From positions 3,348,001-3,412,000 of the forward strand of contig OZ251218.1 in the NCBI GenBank assembly GCA_965240365.1: a stretch of 64,000 bases of DNA, in the 5' to 3' direction. This document shows, in pieces, positions 63,393-64,000 of the stretch (position 1 is its first letter; each line of letters starts with the position of its first letter). Source of the DNA: G965240365 sp965240365. Its GTDB lineage: Bacteria > Pseudomonadota > Gammaproteobacteria > Eutrophobiales > Eutrophobiaceae. The notes beneath the pieces are model-generated. The model did no database searches, had not been told where the DNA came from, and was given only the letters and a program-made list of their open reading frames with translations. Position numbers and translations under genes: made by a program.

Positions 63393-64000
63393 TCAAACTG
63401 CTTTTTTGTTTTGCAGGTAGGCTTGATAGAGTTGCCGGCTGGCCAGCGGTTTGTTGCCCAGGTATCCGGCCAGTATGGCCCTGAACAGGCGTCTGGCCTC
63501 GGCGATATGCCGCTCGCCCGCGAGTGTTTTACTGGCGATCTGCAACAGGGTCTTGCCGGAGACGACCGGCCCGGGTTCGGATGTTCGGTTTTTTAGCGCC
63601 AGCGTCGGGCCGGCGCCGCATTGGTAGAGATAGTCCCGGCCGGGTTGCACGGCTTCGCCGGTCTTGACATCCTGTTCCAGGATAACGCCATAGCCCAGCA
63701 GTTGTAACAGGGCATATTCATAATAGCGCAGCAAGGCGCCCTCGGGCCGGCCGTCGGCCAGGCCGGAGATTGCCGCGGCATAGGCGTCGTAGAGTTCGGC
63801 ATGGGGTTCGTGCCGATGCAACAGGCGCAGGGTGATTTCATTCAGATAAAAACCGGCCAGGATCGCCCGCGGCCCAAGCGGCCGCAACCCGGCGGCCAGT
63901 TCGATGCCGGTCAGGGTCCCGAGTTCGGCCCTGGCCGTCCACGACAATAAATATTGCTGGTACAGATCGTAATTATCGGCCCTTTGTCGTTTGTTGTTTT
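63393..64000 (-). CDS. recO: DNA repair protein RecO (5' part beyond the window)
   Basis: RecO helps RecF/RecR load RecA on gapped DNA. The frame is open to the window edge: YQQYLLSWTARAELGTLTGI-E is the end of the OB-fold, then GFYLNEITLRLLHRHEPHAE-LYDAY, LRYYEYALLQLLGYG and the C-terminal FRAILAGYLGNKPLASRQLY. Zinc-binding cysteines are not evident beyond one Cys in YLYQCGAG, as in many gammaproteobacterial RecO. The first ~50 residues lie outside. pdxJ follows. Confidence 0.93.
   Translation of the reverse strand, partial: NNKRQRADNYDLYQQYLLSWTARAELGTLTGIELAAGLRPLGPRAILAGFYLNEITLRLLHRHEPHAELYDAYAAAISGLADGRPEGALLRYYEYALLQLLGYGVILEQDVKTGEAVQPGRDYLYQCGAGPTLALKNRTSEPGPVVSGKTLLQIASKTLAGERHIAEARRLFRAILAGYLGNKPLASRQLYQAYLQNKKAV

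Overview
The window looks like a chromosomal segment of a GC-rich gammaproteobacterium. This rests on the order pyrG-kdsA-(lysE)-eno-ftsB-ispD-ispF on the minus strand, a pdxJ-recO pair at the right edge, Kdo synthesis (an LPS outer membrane), several TonB-dependent receptors and autotransporter/exoprotein genes. I cannot name the genus. Intergenic DNA is crowded with short palindromic repeats (GGATTCC/GGAATGAC hairpins, CCTGCCTGC-GCAGGCAGG palindromes and a modular ~170-bp element).

Layout. (1) 1-6580: a visibly AT-richer cassette region on the minus strand. It holds small immunity-type genes (SUKH and several families I cannot name) interleaved with broken pieces of filamentous-haemagglutinin/polymorphic-toxin genes, and looks like the decayed tail of a contact-dependent toxin locus. 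(2) 6942-13520: housekeeping block ispF, ispD, ftsB, eno, a LysE-type exporter, kdsA, pyrG. (3) 14258-25222: one giant gene (3654 aa) for a two-partner-secretion-type exoprotein built from autotransporter-associated beta-strand repeats, with a readable promoter and palindromic operator. (4) 25448-30201: fhs, an MFS exporter and asnS. (5) 30640-34631: an autotransporter adhesin whose reading frame is set by an 18-G tract, so it is probably phase variable. (6) 35387-37612: katG. (7) 37800-41821: a Tat-type Rieske protein convergent with an operon for an outer-membrane protein, a Tat-exported FMN-binding protein, an ApbE flavin transferase without a signal peptide, and a four-helix b-type cytochrome; a composite repeat element separates the Rieske gene from the cytochrome gene. 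(8) 42081-59883: an iron-uptake island with three TonB-dependent receptors, two FecI/FecR signalling pairs, two PepSY membrane proteins, a DUF6607-type protein, a secreted FGE-like protein, and MazEF and HigBA toxin-antitoxin pairs. (9) 60102-64000: a membrane-anchored zinc metallopeptidase, several small membrane proteins, pdxJ and the 3' part of recO.

How the parts fit. Regions 7 and 8 read as one iron-acquisition programme. Receptors import ferric chelates, FecI/FecR pairs respond to occupied receptors, Fur-like sites sit over promoters, and PepSY proteins and the flavin/Rieske/cytochrome b module could supply electrons for reduction of Fe(III) in the periplasm. Regions 1, 3 and 5 are surface and competition functions that vary by cassette decay, repeat insertion and homopolymer slippage. 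No rRNA, tRNA, CRISPR array or transposase gene was recognised.
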